Source: Methylobacterium sp. 77 (GTDB taxonomy: Bacteria; Pseudomonadota; Alphaproteobacteria; Rhizobiales; Beijerinckiaceae). Taken from it: a stretch of DNA of 64,000 bases. The DNA lies in NCBI RefSeq assembly GCF_000372825.1, contig NZ_KB910516.1, positions 528,011 to 592,010 on the forward strand. Direction: 5' to 3'. Made by a program: the position numbers and the translations under genes. A model generated the notes under the pieces. It saw nothing but the letters and a program-made list of their open reading frames with translations, searched no databases and had not been told where the DNA came from. Below, piece by piece: positions 42,878 to 52,514 of the stretch (its first letter is position 1; the number at the start of each line of letters is the position of its first letter).

Positions 42878-44026
42878 TCAGACGTTGGGCGGCGCCACGC
42901 GCTGGCGCAGCCCGGCGATGACGGCCTTCAGCATATCCGAATCCGGCTGTGTGCTCGTCGTCGAGCGGACGGCATCGACCCGGTCGTGGACGAAGGCGAG
43001 TTTGGCGATCACGGCGGGCGTCAGCTTGAACGGGTAGAGCGCGGGCTGCCCCATGCTCCGGCTCAGGGAATTCACCGCATAGGTCAGCGGCAGCCAAGCC
43101 GAGACCAGCCGGTCGAGATCGGGAGTCTGGTACGGGTCGAAATCGATCACCACCGGCTCCGGCGCTCCGCTGCGCAGGCGCGGCCGCACATGCAGCTCGA
43201 AGGTGCTCGCCGTCTCCACGGTGTCGACGATGTGCAGGTAATGCGCCCAGGTCTCGGCGAAATCCTCCCACGGATGGCTGGTTGCGTAGGCGCTGACATA
43301 GGATTCCTGCCAGTCCGACGGAGCGCCGTCGGCATAGTATCGCTGCAGGGACATGCCGTAGCTGGCGCGCTCGTCACCGAACAGCTCGCGGAACGCCCAT
43401 ATGCTCTGGTCGTAGCGAACGAGGATGTTCCAGAAATAATGCCCGATCTCGTGGCGGAAATGCCCGAGGAGCGTGCGGTAATACTCGCCGAACAGCATCC
43501 GCCGGCGCTCTCGCTCGACGTCGTCGGCCTCGGCGATGTTCAGGGTGATGAGGCCGCTGCGATGCCCGGTGAGCACGGGAGGCCCGACCCTGTAGCTCTC
43601 CGCCGGATCGACGAGGAAGTCGAAGCCCAGACCGGTGGCCGGGTTCTCGTCCCGCGTCATCAACGGCAGGTCGAGGCGGAGCAGTGAGTAGAACAGCCGG
43701 TGCTTGGCCGCCTCGATCTGGCGCCAGCGCGTCAGGTTCCAGGCGAGGGTGAGGTCCGGCACCACACGGTTGTGCCGGCAGGAGGTACAGTACCGGTCGG
43801 GGCCGTCCTCCGGCACCAGCCAGTTGCAGGCGCTGAATTCGGCATTCGCGCAGAACCGGTATTTCCGGGCGGGGTCGGCATAGGCATGCCAGACCGAGCC
43901 CATCGGTTCGAGCGCCGACATCTCGTGGGAGACGCAGACATAGCCGAGCCGTCGCTGGCAGCTCTCACACTGCGTGCTCTCGAAGCTCACCGGCTCGTCG
44001 CAGGCCTGACACTGGAAGATCTTCAT
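42878..44026 (-). CDS. Putative zinc metallopeptidase with zinc ribbon (Peptidase_Mx family)
   Basis: A 382-residue putative protease. The N-terminus is a zinc ribbon with four CxxC-type pairs (CQACDEP, CESCQRR, CTSCRHN, plus FCANAEFSACNW). The catalytic motif is HFRHEIGHYFWNILVRYD (HExxH), followed by FGDERASYG, where the Glu or Asp can be the third ligand. WEDFAETWAHYLHIVDTVE completes the conserved core. This family is known to occur next to the transglutaminase/ATP-grasp/alpha-E genes that stand divergently here. It may process the peptide or protein substrate of that system. No signal peptide is present, so it should be cytoplasmic. Confidence 0.8.
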   Translation of the reverse strand: MKIFQCQACDEPVSFESTQCESCQRRLGYVCVSHEMSALEPMGSVWHAYADPARKYRFCANAEFSACNWLVPEDGPDRYCTSCRHNRVVPDLTLAWNLTRWRQIEAAKHRLFYSLLRLDLPLMTRDENPATGLGFDFLVDPAESYRVGPPVLTGHRSGLITLNIAEADDVERERRRMLFGEYYRTLLGHFRHEIGHYFWNILVRYDQSIWAFRELFGDERASYGMSLQRYYADGAPSDWQESYVSAYATSHPWEDFAETWAHYLHIVDTVETASTFELHVRPRLRSGAPEPVVIDFDPYQTPDLDRLVSAWLPLTYAVNSLSRSMGQPALYPFKLTPAVIAKLAFVHDRVDAVRSTTSTQPDSDMLKAVIAGLRQRVAPPNV

Positions 44027-44407
44027 CGAGCGGCCATGCCTGTCGGACGAATGCCCGCATCGGTCGGGTCCGCTCGGGAAGACACGGCGACGCGACGCGT
44101 CGGGGCACGATGCATGGAATTTGCTTCGTGCCCGATGTCGGGCCGCCTCGCCACGCCGTATGTCTGAACTGCCAGGACCAATCTCGTCACGCGATGAACG
44201 ACTTCACCCTCCATCGCCCGGTCGGGCAACTTCGCCGTAGAGTAACACCGAATTCGACTGCCGTCGGCGGCGTTCCCAGCCTATGGTCATTCCACCTCGA
44301 AACGCCGATGACAGCCGAGGAGCGCCACGTCGAGGCGCACCGGCTTCCCGCCGCCGGCGCGCGCTCCCCGCGCGCCCGGCACCACGTCTGAACCAGCGGG
44401 AGTCCCC
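44027..44407. other. Divergent intergenic region
   Basis: A gap of 381 bases between the metallopeptidase gene and the transglutaminase operon. I see no gene and no strong palindrome. It must hold both promoters if the two units are transcribed apart. Confidence 0.5.
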
Positions 44408-47400
44408 GTGTCCATCAAAGCCGCCCTGCACCACGTCACCCATTACAAGTACGACCGGCCGATCCAGCTCGGGCCGCAGGTGATCCGCCTGCGCCCGGCG
44501 CCGCATACGCGCTCGTCCGTGCCCGCCTATTCCCTGAAGGTGCTTCCGGAGAACCACTTCATCAACTGGCAGCAGGACCCGAACGGGAACTGGCTCGCCA
44601 GGCTGGTTTTTCCCGAGCGGACCACGGAGTTCAGGATCGAGGTCGATCTCATCGCCGAGATGGCGGTGATCAATCCGTTCGACTTCTTCGTCGAGGATTA
44701 CGCCCAGGCCCGCAACTTCACCTACGAGAGCGACCTGACGGCCGAGCTCAAGCCCTATCTCGTCACCGACGATGCCACCGGGCCGGAGATCGACTCGCTC
44801 CTGGAGCGGCTGCCGAGCGAGCCCAACACGGTGCTGTTCCTCGTGGCGCTCAACGCCATGATCGCCTCCGAGATCACCTACGGCGTGCGCATGGAGCCCG
44901 GCGTCCAGACGCCGACCGAGACGCTCACCCTCAAGAGCGGCTCCTGCCGCGATTCCGCGTGGCTCCTCGTCCAGGTGCTGCGCCGCATCGGGCTCGCCGC
45001 CCGTTTCGTCTCCGGCTACCTGATCCAGCTCATTCCCGACACCACGGCGGTGGACGGCCCCGTCGGCACCTCCACCGACTTCACCGACCTTCATGCCTGG
45101 GCCGAGGTCTACCTGCCGGGCGCGGGCTGGATTGGCCTCGACGCCACGTCCGGCCTGCTCTGCGGCGAAGGCCACATCCCGCTGGCCGCGACACCGCATT
45201 ATCAATCGGCCGCACCGATCTCCGGCCTCGCCGAGCCGGCCCAGGTCGAGTTCGGATTCGAGATGACGGTGACCCGCGTGGCGGAAGCCCCGCGCATCAC
45301 CAAGCCGTTCTCGGAGGAAGTCTGGGCGAAGATGGATGCGCTCGGCGAGCGGATCGACGTCGATCTCACCGAGCAGGACGTGCGCCTGACCATGGGCGGA
45401 GAGCCGACCTTCGTCTCCATCGACGATTTCGAATCGGCCGAGTGGAACGCCGCCGCCGTCGGACCGACCAAGCGCGGTCTCGCCGACAAGCTCATCCGTC
45501 GCCTGCGCACTCGCTTCGCGCCGGGCGGCATGCTGCATTACGGCCAGGGCAAGTGGTATCCGGGCGAGAGCCTGCCGCGCTGGGCCTTCGCCCTGTACTG
45601 GCGCCGCGACGGCAAGCCGATCTGGAGCAATGCCGACCTCGTCGCCAGGGAGGACGGGCCGCGCGACGCCAATTCCACGCAGGCGAAGGCGCTGATCGAC
45701 GGGGTCGCCCAACGCCTCGGCCTCGCCTCATACGTGTTCCCCGCCTTCGAGGACCCGATCTACTGGGAAGAGAAGCGGGACGAGCTTCCCGTCAACGTCA
45801 CCACGTCCGACGCCAAGTTCCCCAACCCGGAGACCAATGCCCGCATCGCGCGGGTGTTCGATCGCGGGCTCGGGGAGCCCGCCGGCTACGCCCTCCCGCT
45901 CGCGAGCCTTCCCCTCGGCAAGGACGATCCCGATGATCGCCTCTGGATCTCCGAACCCTGGGAGTTCCGTCGCAGCCACGCCTTCCTGACGCCGGGCGAT
46001 TCCCCGGTGGGCTACCGCCTGCCGCTGAGCTCGCTGCCCTTCGTGCCGCCCGAGCATTATCCCTATTACCAGCCCCAGGACCCGCTCGAGGAGCGCGGTG
46101 CGCTCCCCGAAGGCCATCCCGGAATCAAGACCGAGAATGGATCGGGCGTCACCGGCGTCGCCGTGCGCACGGCCCTCGCGGTCGAGCCGCGGGATGGGGT
46201 GCTGCGGGTGTTCATGCCGCCGTTGCAGCGGGTGGACGAGTATCTCGAACTCCTCGGCCATCTCGAGATCGTCGCGGCCGAACTGAAGCAGCCCCTGCAT
46301 ATCGAGGGCTACGAGCCGCCGTTCGATCCGCGCCTCAACGTCATCAAGGTCACGCCCGATCCCGGCGTGATCGAGGTGAACGTGCATCCCGCCACCTCAT
46401 GGCGCGAGGCCGTGACCATCACCAGCGAACTCTACGAGGATGCCCGCCAGATCCGCCTCGGCGCGCAGAAATTCATGACCGACGGACGCCATACCGGCAC
46501 TGGCGGCGGCAACCACGTGGTGCTCGGCGGCGCGACGCCGACGGATTCGCCGTTCCTGCGCCGGCCGGACCTGCTGAAGAGCCTCGTGCTCTACTGGCAG
46601 CGCCACCCGTCGCTGTCCTACCTCTTCGCCGGCCTCTATATCGGCCCGACGAGCCAGGCCCCGCGCATGGACGAGGCCCGGCATGACGGGCTCTACGAAC
46701 TCGAGATCGCCCTGGCGCAGGTGCCCAAGCCCGACGAGCCCAACATCCCGCGCTGGGTGGTGGACCGGATCTTCCGCAACATCCTCGTGGACGTCACCGG
46801 CAACACCCACCGGGCCGAGATCTGCATCGACAAGCTGTACTCGCCGGACGGCCCCACCGGTCGCCTCGGCCTCCTGGAGTTCCGCTCCTTCGAGATGCCG
46901 CCGGACCCGCGCATGAGCCTCGCCCAGCAATTGCTGCTGCGCGCCATCGTCGCCTGGGCCTGGCGCGAGCCGCAGGAAGGCGGCTGTGTCCGTTGGGGCA
47001 CGGGTTTGCACGATCGCTTCATGCTGCCTCACTTCCTCTGGACGGACTTCCTCGGTGTTCTGGAAGACCTTCGCGGGGCGGGCTACGACTTCGATCCGGC
47101 GGCCTTCCAGGCGCAGTACGAATTCCGCTTCCCGATCTTCGGGACGGTGGAGCAGGGCGGCGTCAAGATGGAGCTGCGACAGGCATTGGAGCCCTGGCAC
47201 GTCCTGGGCGAAGAGGGGTCGATCGGTGGCACGGTGCGGTACGTGGACAGCTCGGTGGAGCGTCTGCAGGTCAAGGTCGAGGGCTTCGTCCCCGGCCGCC
47301 ACGTCGTCAGCTGCAACGGCCGGCGCCTGCCGATGACGAGCACCGGCACGGCCGGCGAAGCGGTGGCGGGCCTGCGCTTCAAGGCGTGGCAGCCGGCCTC

Positions 47401-47677
47401 GTCGATGCACCCGACGATTCCGGCCCATTCGCCCCTCACCATCGACATCCTCGATGCGTGGAGCGGACGTTCCATCGGCGGCTGCCGCTACCATGTCAGC
47501 CATCCCGGCGGCCGCAATTACGAGACCTTCCCGGTGAACACCTACGAGGCCGAGGGGCGCCGTCTCGCGCGCTTCCAGGCCCATGGCCACACGCCCGGCA
47601 GGGTCGAGATGCCGGTCGAGGAGATCAGCCGCGAGTTCCCGCACACCCTCGATCTCAGGACGCCCGCTCCCAAATGA
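44408..47677 (+). CDS. Transglutaminase / DUF2126 fusion protein
   Basis: A 1089-residue cytoplasmic protein, first gene of a three-gene operon. Residues of about 1-290 form a transglutaminase-like domain with an N-terminal beta part ([20 protein letters not shown]). Its triad is visible in [39 protein letters not shown] and the following TSG. The remainder is DUF2126, with [52 protein letters not shown] and [20 protein letters not shown]2126 is related to glutamine synthetase/amidoligase-type folds according to published analysis of these clusters. The proposed role is peptide or amide ligation coupled to transglutaminase-type hydrolysis; the substrate is not known. The stop overlaps the next start by 4 bases. 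Confidence 0.85.
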   Translation: MSIKAALHHVTHYKYDRPIQLGPQVIRLRPAPHTRSSVPAYSLKVLPENHFINWQQDPNGNWLARLVFPERTTEFRIEVDLIAEMAVINPFDFFVEDYAQARNFTYESDLTAELKPYLVTDDATGPEIDSLLERLPSEPNTVLFLVALNAMIASEITYGVRMEPGVQTPTETLTLKSGSCRDSAWLLVQVLRRIGLAARFVSGYLIQLIPDTTAVDGPVGTSTDFTDLHAWAEVYLPGAGWIGLDATSGLLCGEGHIPLAATPHYQSAAPISGLAEPAQVEFGFEMTVTRVAEAPRITKPFSEEVWAKMDALGERIDVDLTEQDVRLTMGGEPTFVSIDDFESAEWNAAAVGPTKRGLADKLIRRLRTRFAPGGMLHYGQGKWYPGESLPRWAFALYWRRDGKPIWSNADLVAREDGPRDANSTQAKALIDGVAQRLGLASYVFPAFEDPIYWEEKRDELPVNVTTSDAKFPNPETNARIARVFDRGLGEPAGYALPLASLPLGKDDPDDRLWISEPWEFRRSHAFLTPGDSPVGYRLPLSSLPFVPPEHYPYYQPQDPLEERGALPEGHPGIKTENGSGVTGVAVRTALAVEPRDGVLRVFMPPLQRVDEYLELLGHLEIVAAELKQPLHIEGYEPPFDPRLNVIKVTPDPGVIEVNVHPATSWREAVTITSELYEDARQIRLGAQKFMTDGRHTGTGGGNHVVLGGATPTDSPFLRRPDLLKSLVLYWQRHPSLSYLFAGLYIGPTSQAPRMDEARHDGLYELEIALAQVPKPDEPNIPRWVVDRIFRNILVDVTGNTHRAEICIDKLYSPDGPTGRLGLLEFRSFEMPPDPRMSLAQQLLLRAIVAWAWREPQEGGCVRWGTGLHDRFMLPHFLWTDFLGVLEDLRGAGYDFDPAAFQAQYEFRFPIFGTVEQGGVKMELRQALEPWHVLGEEGSIGGTVRYVDSSVERLQVKVEGFVPGRHVVSCNGRRLPMTSTGTAGEAVAGLRFKAWQPASSMHPTIPAHSPLTIDILDAWSGRSIGGCRYHVSHPGGRNYETFPVNTYEAEGRRLARFQAHGHTPGRVEMPVEEISREFPHTLDLRTPAPK

Positions 47678-50193
47678 CCGATGTGGCCGAGGCGCAAGCC
47701 GGAGGACGGGCGAAGCGTCTCGCGCGCTGGACCTCGGACTACCAGCCTCGGCCCGGCATTCCGGACGAGTTCGCGGGGGCGGGGGGAACGCATCTCGGTG
47801 CCTGGCCCCGCCTGCTCGACAAGCTCGGAGCCCTGAGCGAAGCGGACATCGCGGCCCGCTTCGCCTCGGCCGAACGCCATATCCGCGATACCGGCATCTC
47901 CTACCGGATCTACGGCGACCAGCGCGAGCATGCCTGGCCGCTGAGCTCTCTCCCCCTGGTGATCGAAAGCGACGAGTGGCGCACCCTCAGCGCCGGCATC
48001 GTCCAGCGCGCCGAGCTGATGGAAGCCATCATCTCCGACATCTACGGCGCCGGCCGGATGGTGTCGGAGGGCGTGCTGCCGGCGGCCCTGGTGGCCGGCA
48101 GTCCGGAATTCCTGCGTCCGCTCTCGGGGGTGAAGCCGCCCGGCGGGCGCTGGCTCAAGCTCTACGCCGCCGATATCGGCCGGGGGCCGGACGGGCGCTG
48201 GCGCGTCCTCGCCGACAGGACGCAGGCCCCCTCCGGTCCCGGATACGCGCTGGAGAACAGGATGGTGCTCACCCGCGCCTTCCCGGACCTCTATGCCGAC
48301 CTCCATGTCGAACGCCTCGCCTCGTTCTTCCAGGCGTTTCGCGACGGGCTTGTCATGGGCGCGCAGCGCAGCGACCCGCGCATCGGGCTCCTCACATCCG
48401 GCCCGTTGAGCTCCACCTATGTCGAGCAGGCGGCGTTGGCGCGCTATCTCGGCCTGTTGCTGGTGGAGGGCGACGACCTCGTGATGCAGGACGGCGCACT
48501 GCACGTGCGCACCGTCTCCGGGCTGAAGCGCACCGACGTGCTGTGGCGGCGTATCGATTCCGACTATATCGACCCGCTGGAACTCAACCCGGCCTCGCGG
48601 CTCGGGATTTCCGGGATGATCGAGGCCCTGCGTAACGGCAGCCTCGTGGTCGGCAACATGCCCGGCTCCGGCATCCTCGAATCGGGAGCGCTCGGCGCCT
48701 ACCTCCCGCGCATCGCCCGCTATTTCCTCGGCACCGATCTCAGCCTCGAAGGGCTGAAGAGCTGGTGGTGCGGCGATCCCGATGCGCTCGCCCATGTCCG
48801 CGACAACCTCGAACACCTCGACCTGCGGCCGGTGGCGACGCCGACCAAGGGGATGGGGCGCGACGCCATCCTCGGCCCGCACGCCATCGGCGCGGAGCGC
48901 GAGCGCGTGGTGGCCGCCCTGCGCGACCGGCCCTTCGACTACATCGCCCAGGAACAGGCTCCGCTCTCGACCATGCCGGGCTGGGAGCGCGGACCGGACG
49001 GGATGCGCTTCGTGCCGCGCCCCTTCGTCCTGCGCGTCTTCGCGGCGGCGACGCCCGACGGCTGGCGGGTGATGCCGGGCGGCTTCTGCCGCATCTCGGA
49101 ACGGCCCGACGTCAACCCGATCGAGATGCGGGCCGGGATCAAGTCGGCGGATGTCTGGGTGCTCTCGGATGGGCCGGTCGAGCCCGTCTCGTTGATGCAA
49201 CAGGGTGCGCCGCGCGTCCGCCGCATCGCCGGGCACCTGCCGTCGCGGGCCGCCGACAACCTGTTCTGGTTCGGCCGCTACGTCGAGCGGGCGGAGGCGG
49301 TGATCCGCCTCGTCATCGCCCATCTCGGCAGCGTCGGCAACGCGGTGATCGCCGACATGGCCGGCGGCGAGACGGCCCCGACGGCGTTGCGGATCCGCGC
49401 GCTCCTCGACGAATGGGGCGCCATCGAAGCGCCGGACATGCCGACGGCGAAACTCGCCCAGGAAGCCCTGAGCGGGCGCAAGAGCCACGGTTCGGCCCTC
49501 TCCCACAGCCTGTCGGCGCGCCACAACGCCGCCTCTCTGCGCGAGAGATTGTCGGGTGAGGCCTGGCGCGTGCTGGCCGATCTGCGGGACCTCCTCGACC
49601 TCGACGAAGCCAAGGGCCTCGCCGAGGCGCAGCTCCTCGGCTTGGCAGAGCGGGCTCTCAGCCATATCGCCGCCCTGGCCGGGCTCGCCCAGGAGAACAT
49701 GAACCGCACGGCGGGCTGGCACTTCGTCGATCTCGGCCGCCGCATCGAGCGGGCGATCAACACCTGCTCCTTCGCCGCCAGCTTCGCCGGGGACGCTGCG
49801 ACGGCCGAGGATCTCGGCGTCATGCTGTCCCTGTGCGATTCGCACGTCTCGTTCGGCGCGCGCTACATGCAGGGCGTGGCGATCGACCCGGTGCGCGACA
49901 TGGTGCTTCTCGACCCGTTCAATCCGCGCTCCGTCGCCTTCCAGGTCGAAGCGATCTGCCGGCATCTCGCCGATTTGCCCGCCCTGCGCGTCGACGGACT
50001 GCCCGAGCCGCACCAGCGCCTCGCCCTGAAGCTCGCCGCCGAGTTCACCACCGGCGAAGCCTCCGAACTCGACAGTGCCGCCCTGGCCCGGCTGGAGAAT
50101 GCCTTCGAGGGCCTGGCCGACGCGATCGTGACCCGTTACTTCCCCAACGGCCCGCACGCCATGCGGCCGGAGAAGCTCGTGGGGCTCGCGTGA
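47674..50193 (+). CDS. Circularly permuted ATP-grasp / alpha-E fusion protein
   Basis: An 839-residue protein, second in the operon. The first 490 residues are a circularly permuted type-2 ATP-grasp with [75 protein letters not shown] and [20 protein letters not shown]. The last 320 residues are an alpha-E domain, with [20 protein letters not shown] and [20 protein letters not shown]. In many genomes these two parts are separate adjacent genes; here they are fused. ATP-grasp enzymes ligate carboxylates to amines, so it probably builds an amide bond on a peptide. Starts and stops overlap both neighbours by 4 bases. Confidence 0.88.
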   Translation: MTDVAEAQAGGRAKRLARWTSDYQPRPGIPDEFAGAGGTHLGAWPRLLDKLGALSEADIAARFASAERHIRDTGISYRIYGDQREHAWPLSSLPLVIESDEWRTLSAGIVQRAELMEAIISDIYGAGRMVSEGVLPAALVAGSPEFLRPLSGVKPPGGRWLKLYAADIGRGPDGRWRVLADRTQAPSGPGYALENRMVLTRAFPDLYADLHVERLASFFQAFRDGLVMGAQRSDPRIGLLTSGPLSSTYVEQAALARYLGLLLVEGDDLVMQDGALHVRTVSGLKRTDVLWRRIDSDYIDPLELNPASRLGISGMIEALRNGSLVVGNMPGSGILESGALGAYLPRIARYFLGTDLSLEGLKSWWCGDPDALAHVRDNLEHLDLRPVATPTKGMGRDAILGPHAIGAERERVVAALRDRPFDYIAQEQAPLSTMPGWERGPDGMRFVPRPFVLRVFAAATPDGWRVMPGGFCRISERPDVNPIEMRAGIKSADVWVLSDGPVEPVSLMQQGAPRVRRIAGHLPSRAADNLFWFGRYVERAEAVIRLVIAHLGSVGNAVIADMAGGETAPTALRIRALLDEWGAIEAPDMPTAKLAQEALSGRKSHGSALSHSLSARHNAASLRERLSGEAWRVLADLRDLLDLDEAKGLAEAQLLGLAERALSHIAALAGLAQENMNRTAGWHFVDLGRRIERAINTCSFAASFAGDAATAEDLGVMLSLCDSHVSFGARYMQGVAIDPVRDMVLLDPFNPRSVAFQVEAICRHLADLPALRVDGLPEPHQRLALKLAAEFTTGEASELDSAALARLENAFEGLADAIVTRYFPNGPHAMRPEKLVGLA

Positions 50194-51107
50194 TCTATAC
50201 GCTGCGCCACCTCACCACCTACCGTTACGGCAAGCCCGTCCGTTACGCCCGCTGCTCCCTGCGGCTGCAGCCGCGGGACGGGGAGGGGCAGAGCGTCCTG
50301 TCGAGCGAGTTGAGCATCTCGCCGACGCCGCAGACCCGCACGGTGCGGCGCGACTATTTCGGCCTCGACGTGGTGTCGTTCCTGATCGACACGCCGCATA
50401 GCGAGTTGCGGGTGGAAGCCCTGTCGCGGGTCGAGGTGAAGCGTCCGCCGCTGCCGCCGGCCGAATCCGGCCTGGCCTGGGAATCGGTGCGCGACGCGGC
50501 GATTTCCGGCCGCTCGATGGCGCCCGACGCTCCCGTGCATTTCGTGTTTCCGAGCGTGAGAGTTCCTCTCGCCACGGAAGTGACCGACTATGCCCGTGAA
50601 AGTTTCACGCCCGGTCGCAGCGCCTATGGCGGAGCCGTCGACCTTATGAGGCGCATCCGCACCGACTTCACGTTCGACGCGAAGGCCACCACCGTCTACA
50701 CGCCGCTCGCCAAGGCCTTCGCCCTCAAGGCCGGAGTGTGCCAGGATTTCGCGCATATCATGATCGCCGGCCTGCGCGGTCTCGGCCTGCCGGCGGCCTA
50801 TGTCAGCGGCTACATCCGCACCATCCCGCCCGCCGGACGGCCGCGCCTGCGCGGAGCCGATGCCAGCCATGCCTGGGTCTCGGTCTGGTGCGGGGATGGC
50901 TGGATCGGCCTCGATCCCACCAACAATATCGGCGCCTGCGACGACCACATCGTCGTGGCGCGCGGACGTGACTACACCGACGTCTCGCCCATCGACGGCA
51001 TCGTCTCCTCCTCCGGCCCGCAGAAGCTCAAGGTCGAGGTCGACGTGATCCCCGACGGAGAGGCCATGCCGGAAGCGACCGCCCCGTCGGAATCCGAGAC
51101 GGCCTGA
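50190..51107 (+). CDS. Transglutaminase-family protein
   Basis: A 305-residue protein, last of the operon. It starts with GTG overlapping the previous stop (GTGA). An N-terminal beta domain (TLRHLTTYRYGKPVRYARCS) precedes the catalytic core with GVCQDFAHIMIAGLRGLGLP, DASHAWVSVWCGDGWIGLD and PTNN, so Cys, His and Asp are all present, unlike the stand-alone copy at 7774-8589. It likely acts as a protease or amide hydrolase in the same pathway as the two upstream genes. The C-terminal 30 residues are acidic and disordered. The next gene (aquaporin) is convergent after 26 bases. Confidence 0.88.
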   Translation: MIYTLRHLTTYRYGKPVRYARCSLRLQPRDGEGQSVLSSELSISPTPQTRTVRRDYFGLDVVSFLIDTPHSELRVEALSRVEVKRPPLPPAESGLAWESVRDAAISGRSMAPDAPVHFVFPSVRVPLATEVTDYARESFTPGRSAYGGAVDLMRRIRTDFTFDAKATTVYTPLAKAFALKAGVCQDFAHIMIAGLRGLGLPAAYVSGYIRTIPPAGRPRLRGADASHAWVSVWCGDGWIGLDPTNNIGACDDHIVVARGRDYTDVSPIDGIVSSSGPQKLKVEVDVIPDGEAMPEATAPSESETA

Positions 51108-51133
51108 GATTCGACGGGTCCCGGATCGCTCGC

Positions 51134-51874
51134 TTAAGCCACGGACCGTTTCTCGACGATCGTGGTCTCGATGATGGTGTCCGGCTCATAGAGCCACCGC
51201 GCCATGGCCCCGGCCGTCACCGCGCCCAGCATCGGCGCCAACCAGAACAGCCAGAGCTGGCCCACGGCCTCCGCACTCGCGAACAGGGCCGGACCGGTGC
51301 TGCGTGCCGGATTGACGGAGGTGTTGGTGATCGGGATCGAGATCAGGTGGATCAGCACCAGGGCGAAGCCGATGGGAATGCCGGCAAAGCCCGTGGCGGC
51401 GCCCTTCGAGGTCGTCCCGATGATGATGAACAGGAAGAAGAAGGTCGCGAGGCCTTCCACGAGGAAGCAGGAGAGCATTCCGTACTTGCCGGGGCTCAAT
51501 GCGCCGTAGCCGTTGGAGGCGAAGCCGCCCGGCACCCATCCCGCCTTGCCCGAGGCGATGAGGTAGAGGACGCCCGCACCGAACACGGCCCCGATGACCT
51601 GCGCCACGATATAGGGAATCACGTGATGGTCGGCGCAGCGGCCGGCGGACCACAGGCCGACGGTGACGGCAGGATTGAAATGCCCGCCCGAGATATGCCC
51701 GACCGCATAGGCCATCGTCAGCACCGTCAGCCCGAAGGCGAAGGCCACGCCGAGAAATCCGATTCCCAATTCGGGGTAGGCCGCAGAAATAACGGCCGCG
51801 CCGCAGCCGCCGAAGGTCAGCCAGAATGTTCCGAAAAATTCAGCGGTCGCTCGCCGGATCGTATCATTTGTCAT
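51134..51874 (-). CDS. aqpZ: Aquaporin Z-type water channel
   Basis: A 246-residue major intrinsic protein with six transmembrane helices and two half helices. Both channel motifs are intact: HFNPAVTVG in the first half and SVNPARSTG in the second. The N-terminal helix has [20 protein letters not shown], typical of AqpZ rather than glycerol facilitators (which have NPARD in the second motif). It lets water cross the inner membrane. The gene is alone, divergent from the acyl carrier protein gene with about 300 bases between. Confidence 0.92.
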   Translation of the reverse strand: MTNDTIRRATAEFFGTFWLTFGGCGAAVISAAYPELGIGFLGVAFAFGLTVLTMAYAVGHISGGHFNPAVTVGLWSAGRCADHHVIPYIVAQVIGAVFGAGVLYLIASGKAGWVPGGFASNGYGALSPGKYGMLSCFLVEGLATFFFLFIIIGTTSKGAATGFAGIPIGFALVLIHLISIPITNTSVNPARSTGPALFASAEAVGQLWLFWLAPMLGAVTAGAMARWLYEPDTIIETTIVEKRSVA

Positions 51875-52177
51875 GACAGCCTCCGCTCCAGTGCAGAAGG
51901 ACGACTGTTCGGTATTCGCAGCCGAAGAATCGGTGCTCTGCTTGATGTTTGCGCGCAGAACCTAGGTTTCGGCTCGGCGCTTGGCAATCGCTAAATCCGC
52001 TCCGCCGCAGATCGCTCATCGCGAGGTCCCAACGCTCCTGCCATGCCGGGGACGCTGGCGGACGCCTTCGCCGTCTCGCTTCGGGGAACTCGATCCGGGC
52101 GCGGCTCATGGACTTGCCCGGCCGACATCGCTATGGGCGGCGACGGTCGACGGGACGGCCGTTGGGGAGACCGGACC
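51875..52177. other. Divergent intergenic region
   Basis: A gap of 303 bases between the aquaporin and acyl carrier protein starts. I find no gene. Open frames into the carrier protein exist upstream but carry no conserved sequence. Confidence 0.5.
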
Positions 52178-52510
52178 GTGGTCGAGACAGATATCGGCGC
52201 ACGCCAGGAACTTGCCGGCGAACGCCATGAACTTGCCGGCGCGAGCGAAGAGTTTGCCGCCGCGCGCGAAGCGATCCTCGCCTTCATCGCCGGCCGCAAT
52301 CCCGGCCTCGTGCCGGGTTCGGTCACCGGCGCGACCTCCCTCGTCACCAGCGATGCCCTCGATTCCATCGGCGTGCTCGACCTGATGATGGAGTTGGGCG
52401 ACTGGTTCGGCTTCGAGATCGAGGAGGACGCGTTCGAACTCGCGCATTTCGAGAGCATCGACGCGCTGGCCACCTTCGTCGAGGCCAAACGGGCTCAGGC
52501 ACAGCTCTAG
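52178..52510 (+). CDS. Acyl carrier protein
   Basis: A carrier protein of about 110 residues. The GTG at 52178 is chosen for its GGGGAG ribosome site. Residues of about 30-105 form the carrier fold, with AILAFIAGRNPGLVPGSV, then DALDSIGVLDLMMELGDWF, where Ser63 in the DSIG motif would receive phosphopantetheine, and FEIEEDAFELAHFESIDALA. Before the fold, codons 9-29 are encoded by three 21-bp direct repeats (52202-52264). It is separated by 4 bases from the acyl-CoA/acyl-ACP ligase gene behind it. It is clearly not the fatty-acid ACP, which is shorter and more acidic, and should serve the ligase and decarboxylase that follow. Confidence 0.85.
   Translation: MVETDIGARQELAGERHELAGASEEFAAAREAILAFIAGRNPGLVPGSVTGATSLVTSDALDSIGVLDLMMELGDWFGFEIEEDAFELAHFESIDALATFVEAKRAQAQL
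52202..52264 (+). repeat. Three 21-bp direct repeats in the carrier-protein gene
   Basis: Units at 52202-52222, 52223-52243 and 52244-52264. The first two share AACTTGCCGGCG at the same place and differ in a few bases; the third is more diverged. They encode RQELAGE, RHELAGA and SEEFAAA, a short helix of heptad-like units before the carrier domain. Confidence 0.85.
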
Positions 52511-52514
52511 GACC

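Noticed and set aside
47542..50157. Long minus-strand open frame opposite the ATP-grasp/alpha-E gene
   Set aside because: The plus strand has all family motifs and 4-base overlaps at both ends. The minus frame has no recognisable sequence.
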